Below are positions 57,836 through 64,000 of a stretch of 64,000 nt of DNA, piece after piece. The notes beneath the pieces are model-generated. The model did not search any database. It saw only the letters and a list, made by a program, of their open reading frames with translations, and was not told the origin of the DNA. Every line of letters begins with the position of its first letter. The stretch's first letter is position 1. The translations under genes were made by a program, and so were the position numbers. Where the stretch lies: NCBI RefSeq assembly GCF_024734665.1, contig NZ_CP102931.1, positions 2,602,001-2,666,000 on the forward strand. The letters run 5' to 3'. The stretch comes from Variovorax paradoxus (GTDB lineage: Bacteria; Pseudomonadota; Gammaproteobacteria; Burkholderiales; Burkholderiaceae_C).

Positions 57836-58798
57836 ATGACCCAGTTGCTCAGCACCGACGCCGTCCCGCGGGACCAGCGGCTTGCCTACTGGACCGACAT
57901 GATCTGCAACGTCTACGTGCAGCTAGGCTGCGATCCGGTGCGCGAAGGCGATACCAGCGATTTCGAAGGCAGCATCCGCCAGCACACGCTGCCCGGGCTC
58001 GATGTGTCGGTCGTCACCTCGGGCCCGCAGAAGGTGATGCGCACGCCGGGGCACATCTCGCACTCCAGCGACGACTACTTTCTCGTGAGCATCCAGGCGC
58101 GTGGCCGTGGCGTGGTACGGCAGGACGGCCGCGACGCCGTGCTGTCGGCCGGCGACTTCGCGCTGTACGACAGCACGCGGCCTTATCAGCTGCTGTTCGA
58201 CGAATCCTTCGAGCAGATCGTGCTCAAGCTGCCCGGCGAACGCCTGCGCAGCGAGTTGCGCGACACCGAGGCGCTGACGGCCACCACGGTGTCGGGCCGT
58301 GCGGGCGCGGGGCACCTGCTGCTGGGCATGATCCACACGCTGCGCGAAGACATCGACACGCTGCAGCCCGCATCGGCACTTGCAGTGGCCAACGGTGTGC
58401 AGAACATCCTGGTGGCGGGGCTGCAGACGCTGCCTGCGGCGAGTGCGCCGTCGCTCAGCAATCTCACGGCGTACCACCTGGCGCGCGTGAAGCGGCTCAT
58501 CGACGAACAGCTGGCCGATTCATCGCTGTCGGTGGGCACGCTGGCGGCGGCGCTGGGCGTGTCGGTGAGTCACATCCACCGCGTGTTCAGGAGCGAGCCG
58601 CTGACGCCGTCGCAGTACATCTGGGAGCGCAGGCTGGAGGCGTGCAGCCGAGACCTGCTGGAGCCGCGCCTCGCGGGCCGGCCGGTGGCCGAGATTGCCT
58701 ATGGCCGCGGCTTCAACGACGCGGCGCATTTCAGCCGCGCGTTCCGCGAGCGCTTCGGCTGCTCGCCGCGCGAATGGCGGCAGCAGCGCATGCAGTAA
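57836..58798 (+). CDS. AraC-family regulator of the nitrilase/aldoxime dehydratase genes
   Basis: A 320-aa regulator with an N-terminal ligand-binding cupin-like domain ('SSDDYFLVSIQARGRGVV', 'GDFALYDSTRPYQLLF', typical of AraC_binding_2/FeaR-like proteins) and a C-terminal double helix-turn-helix ('LAAALGVSVSHIHRVFRSE', 'IAYGRGFNDAAHFSRAFRER'). GAGGA precedes the ATG at 57836. It is divergent from the nitrilase gene across 189 bp and likely activates it in response to a nitrile or aldoxime, as NitR does. Confidence 0.9.
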   Translation: MTQLLSTDAVPRDQRLAYWTDMICNVYVQLGCDPVREGDTSDFEGSIRQHTLPGLDVSVVTSGPQKVMRTPGHISHSSDDYFLVSIQARGRGVVRQDGRDAVLSAGDFALYDSTRPYQLLFDESFEQIVLKLPGERLRSELRDTEALTATTVSGRAGAGHLLLGMIHTLREDIDTLQPASALAVANGVQNILVAGLQTLPAASAPSLSNLTAYHLARVKRLIDEQLADSSLSVGTLAAALGVSVSHIHRVFRSEPLTPSQYIWERRLEACSRDLLEPRLAGRPVAEIAYGRGFNDAAHFSRAFRERFGCSPREWRQQRMQ

Positions 58799-58804
58799 GA
58801 AGGG

Positions 58805-59230
58805 CTACTGGACCAGCATCACCGTCGTGTTGGTTTCGGCGACCACCTTGGTGGCGACCGAGCCCATCAGCGCGCGGCCGAAGATGCCGTGGCCATGGGT
58901 GCCGAGCACGATCAGCCCCACTTGCGCCGCCGCGGCCGACTTGAGGATTTCCTCGGCCACATGGCCGTGGCGCGAGTCGATCGTGTAGTTGCTCACGCCG
59001 CTCTCGGCGAACAGCGCCTTCACCGGGTCGAGCACCTTGGCGTTTTCCTCGGCGTAGTAGTCCGTCACCAATTCTTTGCTCAGGTGGCGTGCGACGTGGC
59101 CCGAGATGCCGGTGCACACGTGCACCACCACCAGTTGGTGCCCGTCCACGAACATGGCGCGATTGGCAAGCAGGTAGTCGAGCGCCTTGCGGGTGTAGGC
59201 GCTGCCGTCGACGGCGATGAGGATTTTCAT
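58805..59230 (-). CDS. Universal stress protein (UspA family)
   Basis: A 141-aa single-domain USP: 'MKILIAVDGSAYTRKALDYL' at the N-terminus and the nucleotide-binding 'VLGTHGHGIFGRALMGSVAT' followed by 'NTTVMLVQ' at the C-terminus (G-2x-G-9x-G type). It probably binds ATP and acts in stress survival. The ATG at 59230 is the family start. Convergent with the AraC gene, 6 bp apart. Confidence 0.92.
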   Translation of the reverse strand: MKILIAVDGSAYTRKALDYLLANRAMFVDGHQLVVVHVCTGISGHVARHLSKELVTDYYAEENAKVLDPVKALFAESGVSNYTIDSRHGHVAEEILKSAAAAQVGLIVLGTHGHGIFGRALMGSVATKVVAETNTTVMLVQ

Positions 59231-59305
59231 GAAACCCTTATACGGCGCGGCTCCGCGCACCGCAACGGGGCGTACCTCAGGCCCGAAGGGCTTTGCCCGG
59301 CCGGA

Positions 59306-60133
59306 TCAGCCGTGCAGGCCCTTCCAGAGCATGTAGGCCGCGAGCAGGTACAGGATGCTCGCGAACACGCGCTTGAGCTTCTTCACCGGCAGGCTGTGCG
59401 CCGCCTTCGCACCCAGTGGTGCGGTGAACACGCTGCACAGCGCAATCACCGCCAGCGCGGGCAGCCAGATGTAGCCGAAGGAGCCGGCCGGCAGGCCTTG
59501 CACCGACTGGCCGCTGACCGCATAGCCGAGCACGTTTGCCACAGCAATCGGAAAGCCCAGCGCCGCGCTGGTGGCCACCGCGTTGTGAATGGACACGTTG
59601 CACCACGTCATGAACGGCACGCTGATGAAGCCGCCGCCCGCGCCCACCAGGCCCGAGATGAAGCCGATCGCGCCGCCCGCCGCGAGCTGGCCGCCCGTGC
59701 CCGGCATCTGCCGTGTGGGCGCGGGCTTCTTGTCGAGGAACATCTGCGTGGCCGAGAAGCCCACGAACAGCGCGAAGAAGATGGCCAGCGCCGTGCCCTT
59801 GAGCAGCGAGAACACGCCCAGGCTGCCGGCAAGGCTGCCGATGACGATGCCGGGCGCGAGCCGCCGCACGATGTCCCAGCGCACCGCGCCGCGCCGGTGG
59901 TGCGCACGCACGCTGGACACCGAAGTGAAGATGATCGTCGCCATCGAAGTGGCGATGGCCATCTTCACCGCGAGGTCGGCCGGCACGCCGCGGTGGCCCA
60001 TGATGATCGTGATGAACGGCACCATCAGCATGCCGCCGCCGATGCCCAGCAGGCCCGCGAGAAAACCGGTGCCGAGGCCGAGAGCGGCGAGTTCGGCGAT
60101 CAGGAGGGGGTCGAGCAGGGCAGCGATATTCAC
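59306..60133 (-). CDS. Sulfite exporter TauE/SafE family permease
   Basis: Membrane protein of 275 aa with about eight hydrophobic helices. Both family repeats are visible: 'GFLAGLLGIGGGMLMVPFIT' and 'GFISGLVGAGGGFISVPFMT'. Such proteins export sulfite, sulfoacetate or related anions. The start is probably the GTG at 60133; a TTG at 60187 is less likely because it lies inside the upstream terminator. It lies downstream of the 6S RNA terminator. Confidence 0.88.
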   Translation of the reverse strand: MNIAALLDPLLIAELAALGLGTGFLAGLLGIGGGMLMVPFITIIMGHRGVPADLAVKMAIATSMATIIFTSVSSVRAHHRRGAVRWDIVRRLAPGIVIGSLAGSLGVFSLLKGTALAIFFALFVGFSATQMFLDKKPAPTRQMPGTGGQLAAGGAIGFISGLVGAGGGFISVPFMTWCNVSIHNAVATSAALGFPIAVANVLGYAVSGQSVQGLPAGSFGYIWLPALAVIALCSVFTAPLGAKAAHSLPVKKLKRVFASILYLLAAYMLWKGLHG

Positions 60134-60165
60134 GGGAAAGTCACGCAAGGGAAGTGAGGGGCTGG

Positions 60166-60204
60166 AAAAAGCAACGGCCCCGAGCAATGGATGCAGGGGG
60201 CCGT
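60166..60204 (-). terminator. Intrinsic terminator of the 6S RNA transcript
   Basis: On the minus strand ACGGCCCC and GGGGCCGT form a perfect 8-bp stem around a 15-nt loop, then TGCTTTTT follows. Strong terminator between the ncRNA and the TauE gene. Confidence 0.82.
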
Positions 60205-60205
60205 G

Positions 60206-60357
60206 GCAGGAAAAGGTGTCTGCAGGTGATGTGCCGGACCCGCATCCTGAACCAGGGTTCAGGTGGGCGAGGGCAGCAGGACTTCGGGTTCATCTGACGC
60301 GAGATGATCACGCCCGTCGAGCGATGTACCAAGCCCGGCTCCGGAGAGCATTGGAAC
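60206..60357 (-). ncRNA. ssrS: 6S RNA (candidate, ends approximate)
   Basis: The 299-bp gap after zapA has no open gene and sits where 6S RNA lies in many proteobacteria (zapA-ssrS). On the minus strand a TAATAT -10 box lies at 60364-60369, and the diagnostic hairpin CCTGAAC-CCTG-GTTCAGG resembles the CUUGAACC/GGGUUCAAG hairpin of E. coli 6S RNA. A strong terminator follows. The closing stem could not be drawn convincingly by hand, so both ends are approximate. 6S RNA binds sigma-70 RNA polymerase and lowers transcription in stationary phase. Confidence 0.65.
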
Positions 60358-60432
60358 AAGGAAATATTAAGCCCGACACAGTCTGCAGACGGATTGGATT
60401 TTACGCCTCGTCCGTCTTCGTGCCAGCCTTAT

Positions 60433-60765
60433 TCAGAGTAAATGTCCATCGCCAGCCAGGGCCTGATCGAGTTTCTGGATGAGCTGCGTGGCCTTCGCGT
60501 CGGTTTCGACACTGTCTGCAACCGAAGTGGCAACTGGTGCCGCGGGCGCTGCGGCAACAGCGGCCTGCTGCGCGGCGAGGTCGAACGCCAGGTTCAGCGA
60601 AGCCAGCACCGCGATGCGGTCACGGGCCTTGACTTTTCCGGCATCGCGAATCTTGCACATGGCTGCGTCCACGCGTTCGACGGCTTCGCGCAGCTGCGCC
60701 TCGCCGCCATCGGGACAGCCGAGCAGATAGCTCTGGCCCATGATCTGTACTTCAATCTGCTTCAT
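60433..60765 (-). CDS. zapA: Cell division protein ZapA
   Basis: A 110-aa FtsZ-associated protein that bundles FtsZ filaments at the Z-ring. The N-terminal 'MKQIEVQIMGQSYLLGCPDG' is the typical ZapA beta-hairpin region. The long helix ('RIAVLASLNLAFDLAAQQAA') forms the tetramer coiled coil, here followed by an Ala-rich extension. The start overlaps the upstream coiled-coil gene's stop as ATGA. Confidence 0.93.
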   Translation of the reverse strand: MKQIEVQIMGQSYLLGCPDGGEAQLREAVERVDAAMCKIRDAGKVKARDRIAVLASLNLAFDLAAQQAAVAAAPAAPVATSVADSVETDAKATQLIQKLDQALAGDGHLL

Positions 60766-60986
60766 GCGGGGGAATCTTCGGAGGGTGGTTCAGCCGGCAA
60801 CCGTTCGAGCAGGGCATCGAGGCGCGTGCGTGCCGCAACGAGCCGCGACTTCAGGGCGTCGCGTTCGCGTGTGAGCGCATCGACCTGCTCCTGCAGCAGC
60901 GCATTGGTGCGTTGCACCTCTTCGTGACGCACAAGCAGTCGTTCAACACGCTCGGCAATCTGATCGATAGGGCTGGAGGCGGGCAT
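60762..60986 (-). CDS. Small coiled-coil protein (ZapB-like/TIGR02449-type)
   Basis: A 74-aa protein predicted to be one continuous coiled coil ('HEEVQRTNALLQEQVDALTR', 'RDALKSRLVAARTRLDALLE'). It is coupled to zapA by an ATGA overlap, the usual place of the TIGR02449/DUF904-type proteins in beta- and gammaproteobacteria. A role in division, like ZapB, is inferred from position and shape only. Confidence 0.8.
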   Translation of the reverse strand: MPASSPIDQIAERVERLLVRHEEVQRTNALLQEQVDALTRERDALKSRLVAARTRLDALLERLPAEPPSEDSPA

Positions 60987-61091
60987 GGTTGGCGATTGTA
61001 GTTTCCCAGGGAAGCGGCCCCCAGGCGGGGCCTGGGCGTGGCATGGATTCTGCTGCCTTCCAGTTGCCTTTCAAACTCCAATAGCCAGTCA

Positions 61092-62687
61092 ATGACCACG
61101 AAGAACAACACTTTATTCAGTCGGCGCGACCTGCTTACGCTCATTGGCAAGACCGCAGGGGGCGGCGCGATGTACCAGGCGATGACCTCGCTGGGCTTTG
61201 CCGCCGAATCCAACTACAGCGGACCGCCGAAGCTCGATGGCGCAAGGAAGGGTGCGTCGGTGCTGGTTCTTGGTGCAGGCCTGGCCGGCATGGCCGCCGC
61301 GCTCGAACTGCGCAACGCGGGCTACTCGGTCAAGGTCCTCGAGTTCAGCAATCGTGCGGGCGGCCGGTGCTGGACGCTGCGCGGCGGCGACACCTTCACC
61401 GAGCTGGGTGGCGCCGTGCAGCAATGCGGCTTCGCCAAGGGCGAGTACTTCAATCCGGGACCATGGCGCATTCCCTATCACCACCATGCAGTGCTGGGCT
61501 ACTGCAAGCGACTGGGCGTGGCGCTGGAGCCCTTCGTCCAGGTCAACTACAACGCGCTGGTGCATTCGAGCAAGGCCTACGGCGGCAAGCCGCAGCGCTA
61601 CCGCCACGTGCAGGCCGACTACCAGGGCTACGTCGCCGAACTGCTCGGCAAGGCCACGACGCAAGGCAACCTCGACGCGGCACTGACGAAGGAAGACAAG
61701 GAGAAACTGCTCGAAGGCCTGCGCCGCTGGGGCGCGCTCGACACGCAGTTCCGCTATCTCGAAGGCACCATCAGCAGCGATCGCCGCGGCTATGAGGTCG
61801 ATGCGGGCGGCGGCCTCATGCCGTTGGCCAAGCCGTCGAAGCCGCTCGACATGAGCGAGCTGCTGCAATCGAATCTTTGGCGTTACATCGCCAGCGGGCA
61901 GGACTACGAATTCCAGAGCGCGATCTTCCAGCCCGTGGGCGGCATGGACATGATCGCAAAGGCATTCCAGAAAGAAGTCGGCAGCCTGATCCGCTACGGC
62001 GCCAAGGTCACGAAGATCGAGCAGAACGACCGCGGCGTGACGGTCACCTACACCGATGCATCGAAGGGCGGCGCAGTCACGCAGGCCAAGGCTGACTGGT
62101 GCCTGTGCACCATTCCGCTGTCTGTGCTGAGCCAGATCGACATCCAGGTGGGCTCGGCAATGCAGGAGGCCATCAACGCCGTGCCTTACGGCGCATCGGT
62201 GAAGGTGGGCCTGCAGTTCAAGCGCCGCTTCTGGGAAGAAGACGAGCACATCTACGGCGGCATCAGCTACACGGACCTGCCGATCTCGCGCATCTCGTAC
62301 CCCTCGACGCGCTACGGCGCAAAGGGCAAGTCGGTGGTGCTGGGCGCCTACGTGTTCGACGGCCCGAACTCCTACGAATTCACCGCCATGGCGCCCGAGG
62401 AGCGCGTGCGCCGCGCGGTCGAGTTCGGCACGCAGCTGCATCCGCAGTACGCGAGCGAATTCGACAACGGCATTTCCGTGGGCTGGCACCGGGTGCCCGG
62501 CACGCACGGCTGCTACGGCATGTGGACTGACGAGACGCGCCAGAAGCACTACAAGAACCTGTGCCAGGTCGATGGCCGCATCGCGCTGGCCGGCGAGCAC
62601 GCTTCCTACATTCCGGCCTGGCAGGAGGGCGCACTGCTCTCGTCGCTCGACGCCATACAGCGGCTGCATGCCCGCGCCGTCGCGTGA
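61092..62687 (+). CDS. Tat-exported FAD amine oxidoreductase
   Basis: A 531-aa flavin monoamine oxidase-type enzyme. A twin-arginine signal is present (FSRRDLLTLIGKTAGGG, residues 9-25). The FAD site is 'GAGLAGMAAALELRNAGYSV' from residue 61 with Glu84, followed by 'NRAGGRCWTLRGG'. The C-terminal 'IALAGEHASYIPAWQEGAL' closes the flavin pocket. It is related to L-amino-acid oxidase/tryptophan monooxygenase-type enzymes and to NicA2. It is followed by a cytochrome c and an exported RidA, so electrons probably pass to cytochrome c rather than O2. The substrate amine is unknown. Confidence 0.9.
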   Translation: MTTKNNTLFSRRDLLTLIGKTAGGGAMYQAMTSLGFAAESNYSGPPKLDGARKGASVLVLGAGLAGMAAALELRNAGYSVKVLEFSNRAGGRCWTLRGGDTFTELGGAVQQCGFAKGEYFNPGPWRIPYHHHAVLGYCKRLGVALEPFVQVNYNALVHSSKAYGGKPQRYRHVQADYQGYVAELLGKATTQGNLDAALTKEDKEKLLEGLRRWGALDTQFRYLEGTISSDRRGYEVDAGGGLMPLAKPSKPLDMSELLQSNLWRYIASGQDYEFQSAIFQPVGGMDMIAKAFQKEVGSLIRYGAKVTKIEQNDRGVTVTYTDASKGGAVTQAKADWCLCTIPLSVLSQIDIQVGSAMQEAINAVPYGASVKVGLQFKRRFWEEDEHIYGGISYTDLPISRISYPSTRYGAKGKSVVLGAYVFDGPNSYEFTAMAPEERVRRAVEFGTQLHPQYASEFDNGISVGWHRVPGTHGCYGMWTDETRQKHYKNLCQVDGRIALAGEHASYIPAWQEGALLSSLDAIQRLHARAVA

Positions 62688-62712
62688 AAGCCGAGTGAAG
62701 GACACACCCACC

Positions 62713-63135
62713 ATGAACAACAACATCACGACCTTCAAGCGCGCGCTGCTCGGCCTTTCGCTGGGTGCGCTGGCCTCGGTGGCCGGCCAGGCCGCTTTCG
62801 CGCAGTCGCCGGAGCCCGTCTTTTCCGTCGGCCCCCGATTCCAGGAAAGCTCGGGCGAGGCGATCTACCGCGCGACCTGCCAGGGCTGCCACATGGCGCA
62901 AGGGCAAGGGGCGAAGGGCGCAGGCGCCTATCCGCCGCTCGCCTCGAACCCGCGGCTCGCGAGCGCGGAATACCCGCTTTACGTGGTGATCAACGGCCAG
63001 AAGGGCATGCCTGCCTTTGGCAAGATGCTGAGCGACGAGCAGATCGCTTCCGTGGTCGGCTACGCGCGCACCCATTTCGGCAACCAGTACCCTGACGCCA
63101 TTGCGGCGGAGAGCGTCAAGAAGCTGCGGCCTTGA
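62713..63135 (+). CDS. Exported monoheme c-type cytochrome of the amine-oxidation module
   Basis: A 140-aa periplasmic cytochrome. Signal peptide 'LLGLSLGALASVAGQAAFA'; heme site CQGCH (Cys56, Cys59, His60); axial Met99 in 'NGQKGMPAFG'. The ATG at 62713 is preceded by GAAGGA and lies 25 nt after the oxidoreductase stop. By analogy with the NicA2-CycN pair of Pseudomonas putida it is the likely electron acceptor of the flavoenzyme (inference). Confidence 0.92.
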   Translation: MNNNITTFKRALLGLSLGALASVAGQAAFAQSPEPVFSVGPRFQESSGEAIYRATCQGCHMAQGQGAKGAGAYPPLASNPRLASAEYPLYVVINGQKGMPAFGKMLSDEQIASVVGYARTHFGNQYPDAIAAESVKKLRP

Positions 63136-63201
63136 TCGGCCTTCTTCTTTTGATGCCTGGCAGACCTTTCATTCATCCATCCCAGCAGAGAGACAACACG
63201 C

Positions 63202-63723
63202 ATGACCATGACCTCCATCACGAAGAAGCTGGCGCTCGTCGCCGCACTGCTCGCAGCCGGCACCGGCGCCGCCCATGCGGCCGATGAAATCATTCGCCAC
63301 CGCATTCCGAACTCCACCTTCCCGATCTCGGCGGCGGTGGAGGTGCCGTCTTCGTTCACCAACGTCTACCTCTCGGGCCAGGTGCCGCCGCTGCAGGACG
63401 CGACCGCGCCCAAGAACAGCGCGGCGGCCTATGGCGGCGACACCAAGGGCCAGACCGTCGGCGTGCTCAAGGCCATCGAGAAGAGCCTCACAGGCCTGGG
63501 CCTGACGATGGGCGACGTGGTGAAGATGCAGGTGTTTCTCGTCGGCGATCCGGCCAAGGACAACAAGATGGATTTCGCCGGCTTCATGGAGGGCTACACC
63601 CAGTTCTTCGGCACCACCGCGCAGCCCCGGCTACCGGTGCGCTCAGCGATGCAGGTGGCGGCGCTCGCCAACCCGGCCTACCTGGTCGAGATCGAGGTGA
63701 TGGCGGTGCGTCCCGCCAAGTAA
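63202..63723 (+). CDS. Exported RidA-family protein
   Basis: A 173-aa YjgF/YER057c/UK114 (RidA) protein. Unlike the cytosolic archetype it carries a signal peptide ('LALVAALLAAGTGAAHA') and so should be periplasmic. The catalytic arginine is retained (Arg147, 'RLPVRSAMQVAAL'), and 'VYLSGQVP' and 'VVKMQVFLVGD' are family stretches. RidA hydrolyses enamine/imine intermediates, so here it would deaminate the imine produced by the neighbouring amine oxidoreductase. The start could also be the ATG two codons later. Confidence 0.9.
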   Translation: MTMTSITKKLALVAALLAAGTGAAHAADEIIRHRIPNSTFPISAAVEVPSSFTNVYLSGQVPPLQDATAPKNSAAAYGGDTKGQTVGVLKAIEKSLTGLGLTMGDVVKMQVFLVGDPAKDNKMDFAGFMEGYTQFFGTTAQPRLPVRSAMQVAALANPAYLVEIEVMAVRPAK

Positions 63724-63737
63724 AAAGCAGTGCTGCG

Positions 63738-64000
63738 CTACTCGCTCAGCCGCACATAGGTGGCGAGCAGCGCGCTCTTGGCGACAACGCCCAGCAGCGC
63801 GGGGTTGTCGGCGCTCTCGATCACCGGCAGCCGTTCGCCCAGGTGATCGAGAAAGCGCTGCAGTGCCTCGCTCAGACCGGTGTCGGCGGTGATCGGCTGG
63901 ATGGTCTGCGAGAGCAGGGCGCCCGCGGTCGTTTCCGCTGGCGCCGTGCCGAGCGCCGAAAGCGGCACCACGCCGAGGTAGCGGTTTCCTGCGTCCACCA
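63738..64000 (-). CDS. CBS-domain protein, C-terminal part (truncated by window end)
   Basis: The last 87 codons of a minus-strand gene whose start lies beyond the window. The segment is CBS-domain sequence ('YLGVVPLSALGTAPAETTAG', then 'LPVIESADNPALLGVVAKSA'). It ends '...LLATYVRLSE'. A ClC-type chloride channel or another CBS-regulated transporter is possible, but the visible part does not identify the main domain. Convergent with the RidA gene. Confidence 0.7.
   Translation of the reverse strand, partial: VDAGNRYLGVVPLSALGTAPAETTAGALLSQTIQPITADTGLSEALQRFLDHLGERLPVIESADNPALLGVVAKSALLATYVRLSE

Overview
The window reads as chromosomal DNA of a GC-rich betaproteobacterium, most likely Comamonadaceae (Burkholderiales) and close to Variovorax. 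The grounds are the order tRNA-Leu / tig / clpP / clpX / lon / tRNAs, the hpnCDE squalene genes, the small Trp-rich protein, the zapA / 6S RNA pair, dense LysR-regulator/target pairs and uniformly G/C-ending codons. I see no insertion sequence, phage block or CRISPR array. This is mostly core and metabolic sequence with several small accessory modules.

Layout. 1-3.2 kb: end of a branched-chain amino-acid ABC transporter operon (livH partial, livM), an alpha/beta hydrolase and a DUF1993 protein. 3.3-7.2 kb: exported thioredoxin-like protein, hemH, HAD hydrolase, NIPSNAP protein, LysE exporter. 6.8-10.2 kb (minus): hpnC-hpnD-hpnE plus a small coupled protein, making squalene from farnesyl diphosphate. 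10.2-16.6 kb: kup, then a two-gene RND efflux operon behind a strong promoter bracketed by two TetR-like operator candidates. 16.7-18.1 kb: tRNA-Leu(UAG) and a 1.3-kb segment bounded by copies of the tRNA 3' end. 18.1-24.5 kb: the protein quality-control block tig-clpP-clpX-lon and three tRNAs (Gly, Cys, Leu). 24.5-31.9 kb: uncharacterised protein, MFS transporter, large lipoprotein, exported protein, murI, class I fumarase. 31.9-35.8 kb (minus): glycine betaine/proline importer proVWX behind a promoter with a leader of about 355 nt. 35.9-49.9 kb: fumC, regulators and their targets, acs, small membrane proteins, a c-type cytochrome, ilvD, lgt.

49.9-55.6 kb: a malonate-utilisation operon (GntR regulator, malonyl-CoA decarboxylase, orphan TctC-type binding protein, crotonase-fold protein, malonyl-CoA synthetase) with a perfect palindrome ahead of the regulator. 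55.6-58.8 kb: an aldoxime-nitrile module (aldoxime dehydratase, nitrilase, divergent AraC regulator). 58.8-61.0 kb: universal stress protein, TauE/SafE permease, 6S RNA, zapA and a ZapB-like coiled coil. 61.1-63.7 kb: a three-gene exported module (Tat-type FAD amine oxidoreductase, cytochrome c, signal-peptide-bearing RidA) that I read as a periplasmic amine-oxidation system. The window ends inside a CBS-domain protein.

Function calls rest on motifs and family resemblance read by eye; no database search was run.
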